Assembly: GCF_018598175.1 (NCBI RefSeq)
Contig: NZ_JAHESE010000012.1
Location: 103,645-167,644, forward strand
Source: Dawidia cretensis
Lineage (GTDB): Bacteria; Bacteroidota; Bacteroidia; Cytophagales; Cyclobacteriaceae
Direction of reading: 5' to 3'
DNA length: 64,000 nucleotides
Part shown: positions 25,998 to 35,351 of the stretch, piece by piece
How positions within the stretch are numbered: position 1 is the stretch's first letter
Layout of the letters: every line of letters begins with the position of its first letter
The notes under the pieces: generated by a model
Databases searched by the model: none
Told to the model about the DNA's origin: nothing
Seen by the model: only the letters and a program-made list of their open reading frames with translations
Position numbers and translations under genes: made by a program

Positions 25998-26900
25998 ATG
26001 GCACTGGAAAGAGATTTGGAATTATTAGACCGCTACATTGCGAATGGACTGAAGGGTGAGGAGAAGGCGGCTTTCGAACAACAGTTGAACGCCGATCCTG
26101 AATTGAGCCGTGAGTACACGTTGCAACAAAGCATTGCCGAAGGTATTCGCCAGGCCCGCCGGGTCCAGCTGAAGGCCATGTTGAACGCTATACCGGTTCC
26201 CGCTGCTACCGGCGGCGAGGCTGTATTGGCAAAAACGCTGACAGGCTTGCTGGTGGCCGGCGCGATTGGCGCAGGTGTATACCTGTACCTGAAGCCGGGC
26301 AACGACAGCACCGCTACTGTACAACAAGAGTCACCCGTGACGGAAACACAACCCGAGTCGGTTGTGACGCCTGACACGGCACCGGCGACGGAAACACCGG
26401 CTGCCCCGACGGCGGAGCAACACGAGACGGTGACTGCCCCTGCTCCTACCGAGCAGGCTCCGGCAACCAATAAAACGGCTCGTCCCAAAGACACCGCCGC
26501 CGCTGTGCCGCAAGAGCCGGCCATGGCCAAGCCGAATGTCACTGTGTTTGACCCGAGCGAAGAAGCCGGCAACACTGCGCCGCACGAAGATGGCTCACTG
26601 CGTGAATCTTCGAACGAGCCGAAGAATGGCAAATCGAAGATCGAGGTTCGCACCGACAACAATAACAAGAAATATACCTTCCACTACCAGTTTAAGGAAG
26701 GTAAGCTCTACCTCTACGGCTCGTTCGAAAAGAACCTGTACGAGATCATGGAGTTCTTTAGCGACAACAAACGCACGGTATTCCTGTTCTACAAAGAGAG
26801 CTACTACCTGCTGAACGAAGAATCTGAGAAGATCCGGCCGCTGACGCCCATTAGCGACCCGGTGTTGCTCAAGAAGCTGACTGACTACCGCGGCAAATAG
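25998..26900 (+). CDS. Probable anti-sigma factor, single membrane helix
   Basis: A 300-aa protein. The cytoplasmic N-terminus (about 1-75) has the layout of anti-sigma domains: ELLDRYIANGLKGEEKAAFE, then ADPELSREYTLQQSI. A single membrane helix lies at about 79-97. A Pro/Thr/Glu-rich linker (about 100-190) leads to a compact C-terminal domain (about 215-300) rich in aromatic residues (KKYTFHYQFKEGKLYLYGSF). It begins 4 bases after the ECF sigma gene and is followed by a strong terminator, so the pair is a unit. No zinc-binding cysteines are visible, unlike ZAS-type anti-sigma factors. Function is inferred from position and layout. Confidence 0.75.
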   Translation: MALERDLELLDRYIANGLKGEEKAAFEQQLNADPELSREYTLQQSIAEGIRQARRVQLKAMLNAIPVPAATGGEAVLAKTLTGLLVAGAIGAGVYLYLKPGNDSTATVQQESPVTETQPESVVTPDTAPATETPAAPTAEQHETVTAPAPTEQAPATNKTARPKDTAAAVPQEPAMAKPNVTVFDPSEEAGNTAPHEDGSLRESSNEPKNGKSKIEVRTDNNNKKYTFHYQFKEGKLYLYGSFEKNLYEIMEFFSDNKRTVFLFYKESYYLLNEESEKIRPLTPISDPVLLKKLTDYRGK

Positions 26901-26932
26901 CGGCAGCCGGTACCGCCGAACGCTTTACGAAC

Positions 26933-26963
26933 AAGGCCCGCCTCCCGCGGGCCTTATTTTTTT
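26933..26963 (+). terminator. Intrinsic terminator after the sigma/anti-sigma pair
   Basis: AAGGCCCGC (26933-26941) and GCGGGCCTT (26947-26955) make a 9-bp GC-rich stem with a 5-nt loop, followed by ATTTTTTT. A textbook Rho-independent terminator. Confidence 0.9.
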
Positions 26964-27011
26964 ACAAGTCCCCCGGACCCCGCAGAAACTACGGTATTTC
27001 GTATTTTCTCA

Positions 27012-27019
27012 TAACTTTG
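27012..27019 (+). promoter_or_regulatory. TAnnTTTG -7 promoter element before ftsX
   Basis: TAACTTTG is a perfect -7 consensus match ending 11 bases before the ftsX ATG. It is the only clear promoter for the ftsX-ribF cluster. The mRNA leader would be short. Confidence 0.6.
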
Positions 27020-27030
27020 GGGCTTACAGC

Positions 27031-27909
27031 ATGGAGAAAGCAACAAGAAAGAAGAAATTGGGCGGCTATCCTGCCGTCGGTGTGGTGTTCAGCATCACGC
27101 TGGCCCTCTTTGCCCTGGGCCTGTTTGGCACCCTCATGATCTACTCCCAGGAATTCGGGAAGATGGTGCGCGAAAACCTCAATGTAAAAGTATACCTCAA
27201 AAGCACGCTGACCGAAAACCAGCGCGGCCAGCTGGAAAAGATCCTGCTCGGAAAAGAATATGTCGCCTCGGGTGAAACCGCACTGAAATACATCTCCAAG
27301 GAGGAGGCCGAAAAAGACCTCGTCGCCCAGATCGGCGACTATAAAGAGATTCTTGGCGAGAACCCCTTAAAGGATGCTTTCATCGTGGGCATCAAGCCCG
27401 GGTTTCAGGACACGACCAACCTGAAAAAAATCAAGGCCGACCTGGAGACCGTCAACGGTATCCTGGAAGCAACCTACGAAAAGCACCTGTTTGACGCGGT
27501 CAATACAAATTTCTTCAACATCTCGATCGTCCTGATTGTGATTGCCGTCATCATGCTGGTGATAACCTTCCTGCTCGTCAGCAATACCTTGCGCATTGCT
27601 TTGTTCTCGCAGCGTTTCCTGATTCGCAGCATGCAGCTCGTGGGCGCCAAGCGCTGGTTTATTCAGCGGCCTTTCCTGTTCCGCGCGGCGGGCTACGGTC
27701 TTCTGGCCGGTGCGTTGACCAGCGCATTGCTGTGGGCGCTGTCGGACTACTCGCAGAAAAAACTTCCGGATATTATGCTGGTGCATAACCAGCGGCACTT
27801 CTTGTTCTTGCTGGCATTGCTGCTTGGCATTGGCATGGTCGTCGCTGTTGTCAGCACATTCTTTTCGATCCACCGGTACCTGAAAATGTCCTTAGACGAA
27901 CTATACTGA
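27031..27909 (+). CDS. ftsX: Cell division protein FtsX
   Basis: A 292-aa inner-membrane protein with a cytoplasmic basic N-terminus, a first helix at about 20-42, a large extracytoplasmic domain (about 45-165) and three further helices in the C-terminal half. The family motif RIALFSQRFLIRSMQLVGAK follows the second helix. With FtsE, FtsX forms an ABC-type complex that activates peptidoglycan hydrolases at the septum. ftsE is not next to it here. It starts a tightly packed cluster with DUF3098, uppP, truB and ribF. Confidence 0.92.
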   Translation: MEKATRKKKLGGYPAVGVVFSITLALFALGLFGTLMIYSQEFGKMVRENLNVKVYLKSTLTENQRGQLEKILLGKEYVASGETALKYISKEEAEKDLVAQIGDYKEILGENPLKDAFIVGIKPGFQDTTNLKKIKADLETVNGILEATYEKHLFDAVNTNFFNISIVLIVIAVIMLVITFLLVSNTLRIALFSQRFLIRSMQLVGAKRWFIQRPFLFRAAGYGLLAGALTSALLWALSDYSQKKLPDIMLVHNQRHFLFLLALLLGIGMVVAVVSTFFSIHRYLKMSLDELY

Positions 27910-27922
27910 TAAACCAACCGTC

Positions 27923-28126
27923 ATGCAAAGCAAACTTCCTTTTGGAAAAAAGAACTATCAATGGATGATCATCGGCGTCGTAACGCTTTTAGTAGGCTTC
28001 ATCCTCATGGCCCTCGATAAGAGCCAACACGGGTTCGGCTTCCTGGGTCTGACATTGGGCCCGATCGTTGTGATGGCCGGATTCATTATGGAGATCTACG
28101 CCATTCTTCATAAACCTACCGAATAG
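27923..28126 (+). CDS. DUF3098 family small membrane protein
   Basis: A 67-aa protein with a charged N-terminus (KLPFGKKNYQWM) and two membrane helices (about 14-31 and 40-60). It matches the DUF3098 pattern, small proteins that in Bacteroidetes sit beside ftsX and uppP. Function is unknown; the position suggests cell-wall or division work. The gaps to both neighbours are under 20 bases. Confidence 0.85.
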   Translation: MQSKLPFGKKNYQWMIIGVVTLLVGFILMALDKSQHGFGFLGLTLGPIVVMAGFIMEIYAILHKPTE

Positions 28127-28144
28127 TCTCCCCTTACTTCGTCC

Positions 28145-28936
28145 ATGTCTATCCTGCAAGCAATCATCCTCGCCATCATCGAAGGCGTTACGGAGTTCCT
28201 GCCGATATCGTCTACCGGCCACATGATCATCGGTTCGTCGCTGATGGGCATTGGGTCCGATCCTTTTGTTAAAATGTTTACGGTGGCCATTCAGCTGGGC
28301 GCAATCCTCTCGGTCATTGTACTGTATTGGAAACGGTTCTTTCAGTCGCTTGATTTTTACTACAAGCTGGTGGTTGCATTCGTACCCGTAGCCGTCGTCG
28401 GGTTGTTGGTCGAAGACTATATCGACGCCCTGCTGGAGCGTGTGGACGTGGTAGGCTATACGTTACTGATCGGCGGAATCTTCTTTTTGTTTGTCGACAA
28501 GCTTTTTAAGAATAACGAAAACAGTAACAAGGAGATTGATTACCCGACAGCCTTTAAAGTTGGAGCTTTCCAGCTCTTCGGGCTCATCCCCGGCATGTCG
28601 CGCTCGGCTGCTACCATCATCGGCGGCATGGCCCAGAAGCTGAACAAAAAGACCGCGGCGGAATTTTCCTTCTTCCTGGCCGTACCGACCATGGCGGGAG
28701 CCACCGGGCTGAAAATGCTGAAATACTTCCTGGAGGGCAACACCTTTGGCTCGCACGAAATCACCTTACTGGCCGTCGGCAACGTCGTAGCCTTTATCGT
28801 GGCCATCGTGGCCATCAAATCCTTCATCAGTTTCCTGACGCGCTACGGCTTTAAGCTGTTCGGGTATTACCGCATCGTGCTGGGCATCCTCATCCTGGTG
28901 CTGTATTACCTCAACGTAGGCCTTACTATTATTTAA
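28145..28936 (+). CDS. uppP: Undecaprenyl-diphosphatase
   Basis: A 263-aa inner-membrane protein with about eight helices that recycles undecaprenyl diphosphate to the monophosphate carrier used for cell-wall synthesis. The two conserved BacA-type motifs are visible: [17 protein letters not shown] near residue 15 and [10 protein letters not shown] near residue 152. Its stop codon overlaps the truB start by one base, so the two are translationally linked. Confidence 0.96.
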   Translation: MSILQAIILAIIEGVTEFLPISSTGHMIIGSSLMGIGSDPFVKMFTVAIQLGAILSVIVLYWKRFFQSLDFYYKLVVAFVPVAVVGLLVEDYIDALLERVDVVGYTLLIGGIFFLFVDKLFKNNENSNKEIDYPTAFKVGAFQLFGLIPGMSRSAATIIGGMAQKLNKKTAAEFSFFLAVPTMAGATGLKMLKYFLEGNTFGSHEITLLAVGNVVAFIVAIVAIKSFISFLTRYGFKLFGYYRIVLGILILVLYYLNVGLTII

Positions 28937-29592
28937 TGGAAACCGCTCCCGAAAGCGAGGGCCGCGTACTGCTCGTCAACAAGCCCCTGGAATGGACTTC
29001 GTTTGACGTGGTCAACAAGCTACGCTATAAGCTCAAGATGAAAAAGATCGGCCATGCCGGCACGCTCGACCCCCTGGCTACCGGCCTGCTCATTATCTGC
29101 ACCGGCAAAATGACCAAGAAGATCGAAGAGTTCATGGGCCAGGAAAAAGAATATACCGGCCGCTTCATCCTTGGTCAGACCACGCCTTCCTATGATCTCG
29201 AAACCGAGGTAAGCGAGGCCAAAGATATTTCCCACATCACGCCCGATATGATTCGCGCGGCCGCGGCCAAACAGCAAGGCCGCATACAGCAACTGCCGCC
29301 CGCGCATTCCGCCATTCGCATTGGCGGCAAGCGCGCCTATGAATTTGCCCGCCAGGGAAAAGATGTCGTACTGACACCGCGCGAGGTGGAAGTCAGTACG
29401 TTTGAAATTACGGCGGTGAACTTGCCCGAAGTATCGTTCCGCATTGTTTGCTCGAAGGGCACCTACATTCGCAGCATCGCGCGCGACCTGGGCGAAGCCC
29501 TCGGCGTTGGCGCTTACATGGCCGAGCTGTGCCGCACCCGCATTGGGAAATATACGCTCGAAAACGCCCTGTATATTGACGAAATACAGTAG
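28936..29592 (+). CDS. truB: tRNA pseudouridine(55) synthase
   Basis: A 218-aa enzyme that makes the pseudouridine in the T loop of tRNAs. The active-site motif GHAGTLDPLATGLL contains the catalytic Asp45. EYTGRFILGQTTPSYDLE and GTYIRSIARDLGEAL are other family motifs. It is shorter than the 314-aa E. coli enzyme because the C-terminal domain is missing, as is usual in this phylum. It sits directly between uppP and ribF. Confidence 0.95.
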   Translation: METAPESEGRVLLVNKPLEWTSFDVVNKLRYKLKMKKIGHAGTLDPLATGLLIICTGKMTKKIEEFMGQEKEYTGRFILGQTTPSYDLETEVSEAKDISHITPDMIRAAAAKQQGRIQQLPPAHSAIRIGGKRAYEFARQGKDVVLTPREVEVSTFEITAVNLPEVSFRIVCSKGTYIRSIARDLGEALGVGAYMAELCRTRIGKYTLENALYIDEIQ

Positions 29593-29613
29593 GTTTGCCT
29601 ACCATTCAGGAGC

Positions 29614-30546
29614 ATGAAGATCTATCATGGAATCGACGATTTTACCCGCCTGGACTATGCCGTTGTCACCAGCGGCACCTTTGACGGCGTACACGTCGGG
29701 CACCAGAAAATACTAAATCGCCTGCGCGAGGTGGCCCTGAAGCATGGTGGCGAGACCGTGGTAATCACTTTCTGGCCACATCCGCGGCTGGTGCTGCACC
29801 CCGAAGATCGCTCCCTCCAGCTGCTGAATACCTTTGAAGAAAAGGCGGAGCTGCTGAAAGAGCAAGGCATTCAACACCTGGTGCGCATTCCATTTACCAA
29901 AGAATTTTCGCAGCTTACCTCCGAAGAGTTTATTCAGAAGATTCTCGTGCAAACCATCGGCACTAAAAAGCTGGTGATTGGCTATGACCACCGCTTTGGC
30001 CACAACCGCGAAGGTAGCTTTGAGCAACTGAAGCTCAACGCCCCCCGCTATGGGTTTGACGTGGAGGAGATTCCGCGCCAGGATGTCGACCATGTGGCGG
30101 TTAGCTCTTCCAAGATCAGAAAGGCGTTGGAAGAAGGCGATCTGGAAACCGCCTCGCACCTGCTGGGACAGCCGTATAGTCTCACTGGCCGTGTTGTCGT
30201 CGGTGACCGCATCGGGCGGCAACTGGGCTACCCCACGGCCAACATCGACATCGACACGCATTATAAATTGATTCCCGCCGACGGCATTTATGCGGTTACC
30301 GTACTGCATGGCCGTGCCCAGTATAAAGGCATGTTGTACATCGGCAACCGACCGACGGTAAACGGCACGAAGCGCGCCATTGAAGTAAACCTCTTCGATT
30401 TTAGTGGCGATCTGTACGGCGAAAGCCTGACGTTGCGCTTCCATACGTTTATACGCGGCGACGAGAAATTCCCGGACCTTGACACGTTGAAACAGCAGCT
30501 GGCCCAGGACAAGATCGATGCCCTGCGCGTGCTGCAAGAACAGTAA
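29614..30546 (+). CDS. ribF: Bifunctional riboflavin kinase / FAD synthetase
   Basis: A 310-aa enzyme that phosphorylates riboflavin to FMN and adenylates it to FAD. The N-terminal FAD synthetase domain has GTFDGVHVGHQKIL (residues 21-34). The C-terminal flavokinase domain has GDRIGRQLGYPTANI and GMLYIGNRPTV. Order and length match RibF. It is 21 bases after truB and 18 bases before the acetoacetate CoA ligase gene, so the whole group is likely one transcript. Confidence 0.96.
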   Translation: MKIYHGIDDFTRLDYAVVTSGTFDGVHVGHQKILNRLREVALKHGGETVVITFWPHPRLVLHPEDRSLQLLNTFEEKAELLKEQGIQHLVRIPFTKEFSQLTSEEFIQKILVQTIGTKKLVIGYDHRFGHNREGSFEQLKLNAPRYGFDVEEIPRQDVDHVAVSSSKIRKALEEGDLETASHLLGQPYSLTGRVVVGDRIGRQLGYPTANIDIDTHYKLIPADGIYAVTVLHGRAQYKGMLYIGNRPTVNGTKRAIEVNLFDFSGDLYGESLTLRFHTFIRGDEKFPDLDTLKQQLAQDKIDALRVLQEQ

Positions 30547-30564
30547 CGCATACCCCCACCCTCT

Positions 30565-32505
30565 ATGCAACCCCTGTGGATTCCTTCGGAAGAAACGATA
30601 CAGCAATCCAACCTGCTGCGCTATACGCAATGGCTGGCCCGCACACGCAATCTTTCCTTTGCCACCTACGAGGCGCTCTGGCAGTGGTCGACGGCGCAGG
30701 CCGGCGATTTCTGGCAAAGCTTGTGGGAGTACTTCGACATTCAACACGACGGTTCCTATCAACACGTGGTAACGGGCACAATGCCCCGCGCGCAGTGGTT
30801 TGAAGGCACGCGGCTGAACTATGCCGAGCACATCTTTCGCCAGGCCACCGATGCCCATCCGGCGATTATCTTTCAACGTGAAGACGGCCCTTTACAAGAA
30901 ACCGCCTGGGCTACGTTGCGCCAACAGGTAGCGTCGCTGCAACAATTCTTTCGCACGCAAAATATTACTACCGGCGACCGCATTGCCGCCTATATGCCCG
31001 GCATTCCCGAAGCCTCGGCGGCGTTCCTGGCCACGAGCGGGCTGGGTGCAGTATGGTCTTCGTGCTCACCCGACTTTGGTACGCCGGCGGTGATTGACCG
31101 CTTTGCGCAGATCGAGCCGAAGATACTGGTGGCCGTCGATGCTTATACGTACGGCGGCAAGACCTTTGACAAGCAGAGTGTCGTTCAAGAGCTTGTCCAT
31201 GCACTGCCTTCCTTGCAGTGTGTAATCCTTCTCTCCACGCAACCAGCACCCCCGACGCTTTCAAAGCCGGTTGTTTTATGGCAAGACGTTACAAAATCGA
31301 CAGACGCTCCGTTGCAGTTTGCGCGCGTACCGTTTAGTCATCCCCTGTGGATCCTATATTCGTCGGGCACCACGGGGCTGCCCAAGGCGATTGTGCAGGG
31401 ACATGGCGGCATCCTGCTGGAGCATCTCAAGTACGGCACCTTTCACAATGACTTTAAGGCCGGTGAGCGGTGCTTCTGGTATACCACCACGGGGTGGATG
31501 ATGTGGAATTATATACATGGCAGTTTGCTGGCCGGAGGCACCATGGTGCTCTACGATGGTAGTCCCGGATATCCCGATCTGAATGTATTGTGGAAGTTTG
31601 CCGCCCAGGCGCGCATTCATCACTTCGGCACCAGTGCGGGTTTTATCCTGGCCTGTATCAAAGCGGGTATACATCCGGCAGCACCTGGCGACCTGACGGC
31701 CTTGCGCTCCGTCAGCTCTACGGGCAGTACCCTGCCGCCAGAGGGCTTTGAGTGGATCTATCGCACGGTGAAGCATGACCTCTGGCTGGCCTCGATGAGT
31801 GGCGGCACCGATGTGTGCAGCGCCTTTGTCGGGGGCAATCCTACCCTGCCGGTATACGCGGGGGAGATCCAATGCCGTGCGCTGGGCTGCAGCCTGGAAG
31901 CGTGGAGTGAAGACGGCCAACCTTTGCTGGATGAGGTAGGCGAAATGGTCATTACCCGGCCAATGCCTTCCATGCCGGTATATTTCTGGAACGATCCCGA
32001 CTTTAAACGCTATACCGAAAGCTACTTCGAAATGTTCCCGGACATCTGGCGCCACGGCGACTGGATCCAACTAACACCACGCCAGGGGGTAATCATCTAC
32101 GGGCGCTCCGACGCCACGTTGAATCGCGGCGGTGTACGCATTGGCACCAGTGAAATATACCGCGCTGTGGATAAGGTGAAGGAGGTGAAGGATAGCCTGG
32201 TGATCTGTCTGGAAAAATCCGGCGGCGAATTTTGGATGCCCCTGTTTGTGGTCATGCAGGATGGCATTGCGCTGACGGACGACATTCGCAAGAAAATCAA
32301 TACTGCGATCCGCAGTGACTACAGCCCACGCCATGTGCCCGACGAGATCATTGCGGTGCCCGATGTGCCTTACACCATTAGTGGTAAAAAGACCGAAACA
32401 CCGGTGAAGAAGATTCTGCAGGGGAAAGATCCAAAGGCGGTGCTCAACACCGGTTCGTTAAAGAACCCAGCCTCTATGGATTTCTTTTTGGGATTGGTGA
32501 AATAG
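30565..32505 (+). CDS. Acetoacetate-CoA ligase
   Basis: A 646-aa ANL-superfamily adenylating enzyme that activates acetoacetate to acetoacetyl-CoA. The AMP-binding motif YSSGTTGLPKAIVQGHGG (near residue 264) and the acetoacetate-CoA-ligase-like N-terminus (LWIPSEETIQQSNLLRY) are visible. GRSDATLNRGGVRIG lies in the hinge, and a C-terminal SGKKTETPVKKIL contains the catalytic Lys. Length and N-terminus distinguish it from acetyl-CoA synthetase. It would feed ketone bodies or acetoacetate into central metabolism with the 3-hydroxybutyryl-CoA dehydrogenase at 10277. Confidence 0.92.
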   Translation: MQPLWIPSEETIQQSNLLRYTQWLARTRNLSFATYEALWQWSTAQAGDFWQSLWEYFDIQHDGSYQHVVTGTMPRAQWFEGTRLNYAEHIFRQATDAHPAIIFQREDGPLQETAWATLRQQVASLQQFFRTQNITTGDRIAAYMPGIPEASAAFLATSGLGAVWSSCSPDFGTPAVIDRFAQIEPKILVAVDAYTYGGKTFDKQSVVQELVHALPSLQCVILLSTQPAPPTLSKPVVLWQDVTKSTDAPLQFARVPFSHPLWILYSSGTTGLPKAIVQGHGGILLEHLKYGTFHNDFKAGERCFWYTTTGWMMWNYIHGSLLAGGTMVLYDGSPGYPDLNVLWKFAAQARIHHFGTSAGFILACIKAGIHPAAPGDLTALRSVSSTGSTLPPEGFEWIYRTVKHDLWLASMSGGTDVCSAFVGGNPTLPVYAGEIQCRALGCSLEAWSEDGQPLLDEVGEMVITRPMPSMPVYFWNDPDFKRYTESYFEMFPDIWRHGDWIQLTPRQGVIIYGRSDATLNRGGVRIGTSEIYRAVDKVKEVKDSLVICLEKSGGEFWMPLFVVMQDGIALTDDIRKKINTAIRSDYSPRHVPDEIIAVPDVPYTISGKKTETPVKKILQGKDPKAVLNTGSLKNPASMDFFLGLVK

Positions 32506-32597
32506 TGACCTACGAAAACCACGGACAGTCCGGGTAGTGGGTGGCAGATAGCTGTCTGAAATACCCTGCCCCCAACCCTTACCTTGGGATGTCGCAT

Positions 32598-32631
32598 GGA
32601 TGTCCCACCCCTTTAAAGGGTAAGGACATCC
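32598..32631 (+). repeat. Nested inverted repeat
   Basis: GGATGTCC (32598-32605) pairs with GGACATCC (32624-32631). Inside it the palindrome CCCTTTAAAGGG occupies 32609-32620. The structure could fold as a long hairpin or serve as a double operator. Its right arm is also the first unit of the 11-bp tandem array. Confidence 0.7.
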
Positions 32632-32667
32632 GTAGGACATCTATGGGACATGTGTGGGACATCTATG
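32624..32667 (+). repeat. Four tandem 11-bp repeats with consensus GGACATCTATG
   Basis: The four units are GGACATCCGTA, GGACATCTATG, GGACATGTGTG and GGACATCTATG, placed head to tail with an exact 11-bp period. GGACAT is constant. Such spacing puts each copy about one helical turn apart on the same face of the DNA, which suggests a protein-binding array. It lies about 207 bases before cydA. Confidence 0.8.
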
Positions 32668-32873
32668 TGGATGACTCGGCTTTGACTGGGAGAATTCCCC
32701 CCTTTTCCGGGAATTATTTTGTCCCTTCCCGACCTTCCCGGGACCCCCAAAAATCATGCACTCGTTCGAACAAACGAAGTACCGGTACGGATTGTTCCAC
32801 CTCTTTTGCGCTTCCAACAACATATCTTTTCCAGCTTGTCCCTTAATCGTTCAGGCTGTAGCTTTAGGCCCCG

Positions 32874-34271
32874 ATGGACGTAGAAATTCTCTCCCGTATA
32901 CAATTCGCCTTTACGATCGCCTTTCACTATATCTACCCGCCGCTGAGTATCGGCCTGGGATTAGTGATGGTGTTCATGGAAGGTATGTACCTGAAGACCG
33001 GTAATGTCATCTATGAAAAGATGACCCGCTTCTGGGTAAAGATCTTTGCGCTGATCTTCGGCATTGGTGTCGCCACCGGCATTGTCATGGAGTTTGAGTT
33101 CGGTACGAACTGGGCTGTTTACTCGCGGTATGTTGGCGATGTGTTTGGCAGTGCGCTGGCCGCCGAAGGTATATTTGCTTTTGCATTGGAGTCGGGCTTC
33201 CTGGGTATTCTCATCTTTGGTTGGAATCGTGTTGGCCCGCGGGTGCACTTCTTCTCGACCATCATGGTGACGCTGGGCTCCATGTTCTCGGCGATCTGGA
33301 TCGTGGTGGCCAATTCCTGGCAACAGACCCCGGCAGGATATCACGTTGTAGGCGAAGGTATCAATGCCCGCGCGGAGATCACCGACTTCTGGGCGATGGT
33401 TTTTAATCCTTCGTCGGTTGATCGCATTCTGCACGTGTGGTCAGGTTCTTTCCTGGCGGGTGCGTTTCTGGTGACCAGCGTTAGTGCCTGGTATATTTTA
33501 AAAGGTAAGTATATCGAGCTATCCCGCGCGTCGTTTAAGATCGCGCTCCTGGTCGCCCTGGGCGCGTCCTTGTTTCAGCTCTTTAGCGGTCACCGTTCGG
33601 CTGACATTGTTGCACGCTACCAACCAGCAAAGCTTGCTGCCATGGAGGGACACTTTGATTCCCTGGCGGTGGCAGATATGTATTTGTTTGGGTGGGTAAA
33701 TAAAGAAGAACAGAAGACTTCGGGGCTCTCTATACCGGGCGGGCTCTCGTTCATGACGCACGGTGATTTCAACGCGCCGGTGCCCGGCCTTAACAGCATT
33801 CCTGAAAAAGACCGGCCGGGAGCGGTAAACTTTGTCTTCCAGACGTATCATATCATGATTGCCATCGGCATGTTCCTGATCGCGTTGTCGCTGTACACTA
33901 CATTCTTGTGGTGGCGGGGTACGCTGTTCGACAAACGGTGGTTGTTGTGGCTGTTTGTGTGGGCGGTGTTGTTGCCGCAGATCGGAAACCAGGTGGGTTG
34001 GTACACCGCCGAGGTGGGACGGCAACCGTGGGTGGTCTATAAATTATTGCGCACGTCCGATGCACTGTCGGAGGCTGTGACAGCAAACCAGGTATTGTCG
34101 TCGCTTATTCTCTTTACACTGGTGTACATTCTGTTGTTTACATTGTTTGTGTATCTGCTCAACAAAAAGATCACGCACGGACCGTACGACACACACAACG
34201 AAGACCACAGTCCGCGACACCTGGAAATGGCCGATGCTGTTAAATCTTCACACCCCACTAACCCCTCCTAG
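32874..34271 (+). CDS. cydA: Cytochrome bd ubiquinol oxidase subunit I
   Basis: A 465-aa inner-membrane protein with about nine helices. The heme ligands are visible as His18 (AFHYIYPP), His187 (ILHVWSGS) and Met328 (TYHIMIAIG). Quinol-site residues KLAAMEGH (Lys253, Glu258) and the conserved GRQPW motif are present. The Q loop is the short type. With CydB it forms a high-affinity terminal oxidase that reduces oxygen to water. It follows a repeat-rich gap and precedes cydB by 3 bases. Confidence 0.97.
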   Translation: MDVEILSRIQFAFTIAFHYIYPPLSIGLGLVMVFMEGMYLKTGNVIYEKMTRFWVKIFALIFGIGVATGIVMEFEFGTNWAVYSRYVGDVFGSALAAEGIFAFALESGFLGILIFGWNRVGPRVHFFSTIMVTLGSMFSAIWIVVANSWQQTPAGYHVVGEGINARAEITDFWAMVFNPSSVDRILHVWSGSFLAGAFLVTSVSAWYILKGKYIELSRASFKIALLVALGASLFQLFSGHRSADIVARYQPAKLAAMEGHFDSLAVADMYLFGWVNKEEQKTSGLSIPGGLSFMTHGDFNAPVPGLNSIPEKDRPGAVNFVFQTYHIMIAIGMFLIALSLYTTFLWWRGTLFDKRWLLWLFVWAVLLPQIGNQVGWYTAEVGRQPWVVYKLLRTSDALSEAVTANQVLSSLILFTLVYILLFTLFVYLLNKKITHGPYDTHNEDHSPRHLEMADAVKSSHPTNPS

Positions 34272-34274
34272 CGC

Positions 34275-35309
34275 ATGGAAACTTTTGTCGGTATTGACTA
34301 TGCTACATGGTGGTTCCTGGTGATCGGCGCGGTCTTTACAGGCTACGCCATCCTGGACGGTTTCGACCTGGGCGCCGGGGCACTGCACCTCTTTCTAAAT
34401 AAAGAGAACAGCCGGCGCATTGCACTCAATGCCATTGGTCCCGTGTGGGACGGTAACGAAGTCTGGCTGGTCATTGGCGGCGGAGCCTTGTTTGCCGGCT
34501 TCCCGGAAGTATACGCATCGCTGCTTTCAGCATTCTATACACCCTTTATGATCTTCCTGGTAGCGCTCATTTTTCGCGCGGTGTCGATCGAGTTTCGCAG
34601 CAAGGAGCCGATGTTGTGGTGGCGGCGCATGTGGGATGTCAGCTATTGTCTTTCCAGTGCGCTGCTGGCATTTTTGCTGGGCATGATGCTCGGCAATGTT
34701 GCTCAAGGCATATTGCTTGACAAAGACCATATATACCGTGGCACCGACATGGCGTTCCTCAATCCCTATGCGTGCATGGTGGGTGTCACCGCGCTGGCGC
34801 TTTTTATGATGCACGGCGCCATCTACCTGGTCATGAAAACCGAGGACCGGTTGTATGCCAAGCTGACGATCATCGTGCGGCGCGCGACCATCTTCTTTGT
34901 GATCAGCTTTGTTATTACGTCGTTCTACACGGTCCTCTATATACCGCACATGGCCGACCAGATCCACGACAGTCCGTCGATGTTTGTGCTGCCTGTCATT
35001 ATGATCCTGGCGATTGCCAACATTACCCGCATGGTGGCGAAGCGCAAATACCTGCTGGCATTCCTGTCGTCCGCCCTGGTGATCAGTGTGTCGTTGATGA
35101 TTGTGTGTTTGGAATTGTTTCCGGTGATCCTCTATTCCGCGGGGGCGCCGGAAAATAGCCTGACGGTGTACAATGCGGCCTCGTCGGAGAAGACCCTGGG
35201 CATTATGCTGACGGTAGCGGCGATTGGCGTGCCGCTGGTAGCGGCCTATACCACGTTTGTATTCTGGACCTTTAAAGGCAAGGTGACGTTAGATGAAACA
35301 AGCTATTAA
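34275..35309 (+). CDS. cydB: Cytochrome bd ubiquinol oxidase subunit II
   Basis: A 344-aa membrane protein with about eight helices and the CydB motifs GYAILDGFDLGAGAL (near residue 22), GPVWDGNEVWL (about 54) and GGALFAGFPEVYA. It partners CydA in the bd oxidase. It starts 3 bases after the cydA stop. No CydX-like small subunit was found between the genes or right after cydB. Confidence 0.96.
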   Translation: METFVGIDYATWWFLVIGAVFTGYAILDGFDLGAGALHLFLNKENSRRIALNAIGPVWDGNEVWLVIGGGALFAGFPEVYASLLSAFYTPFMIFLVALIFRAVSIEFRSKEPMLWWRRMWDVSYCLSSALLAFLLGMMLGNVAQGILLDKDHIYRGTDMAFLNPYACMVGVTALALFMMHGAIYLVMKTEDRLYAKLTIIVRRATIFFVISFVITSFYTVLYIPHMADQIHDSPSMFVLPVIMILAIANITRMVAKRKYLLAFLSSALVISVSLMIVCLELFPVILYSAGAPENSLTVYNAASSEKTLGIMLTVAAIGVPLVAAYTTFVFWTFKGKVTLDETSY

Positions 35310-35339
35310 GGTGGGGAACACTAAACGGCCGACACCTGT

Positions 35340-35347
35340 TATATTTG
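35340..35347 (+). promoter_or_regulatory. TAnnTTTG -7 element directly before gldC
   Basis: TATATTTG is a perfect -7 match that ends 4 bases before the gldC ATG. As at lgt, the mRNA would be nearly leaderless. No TTG is seen at -33. Confidence 0.55.
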
Positions 35348-35351
35348 GGCT

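Larger units (their letters stand above)
32506..32873 (+). other. Repeat-rich intergenic region upstream of cydA
   Basis: This 368-base gap contains no good ORF. It holds a CGGAC-A-GTCCG palindrome just after the ligase gene, a nested inverted repeat and an 11-bp tandem array (see separate entries), a GTACCGGTAC palindrome near 32780, and a TATCTTTT at 32823-32830 that could be a weak -7 element for cydAB. Confidence 0.6.

Noticed and set aside
29713-30876. 387-codon minus-strand ORF over ribF
   Set aside because: Antisense shadow of ribF and the ligand gene start; no conserved features.
32624-32667. 11-bp repeats as a CRISPR array
   Set aside because: Units are far too short, without spacers, and no cas genes are nearby.
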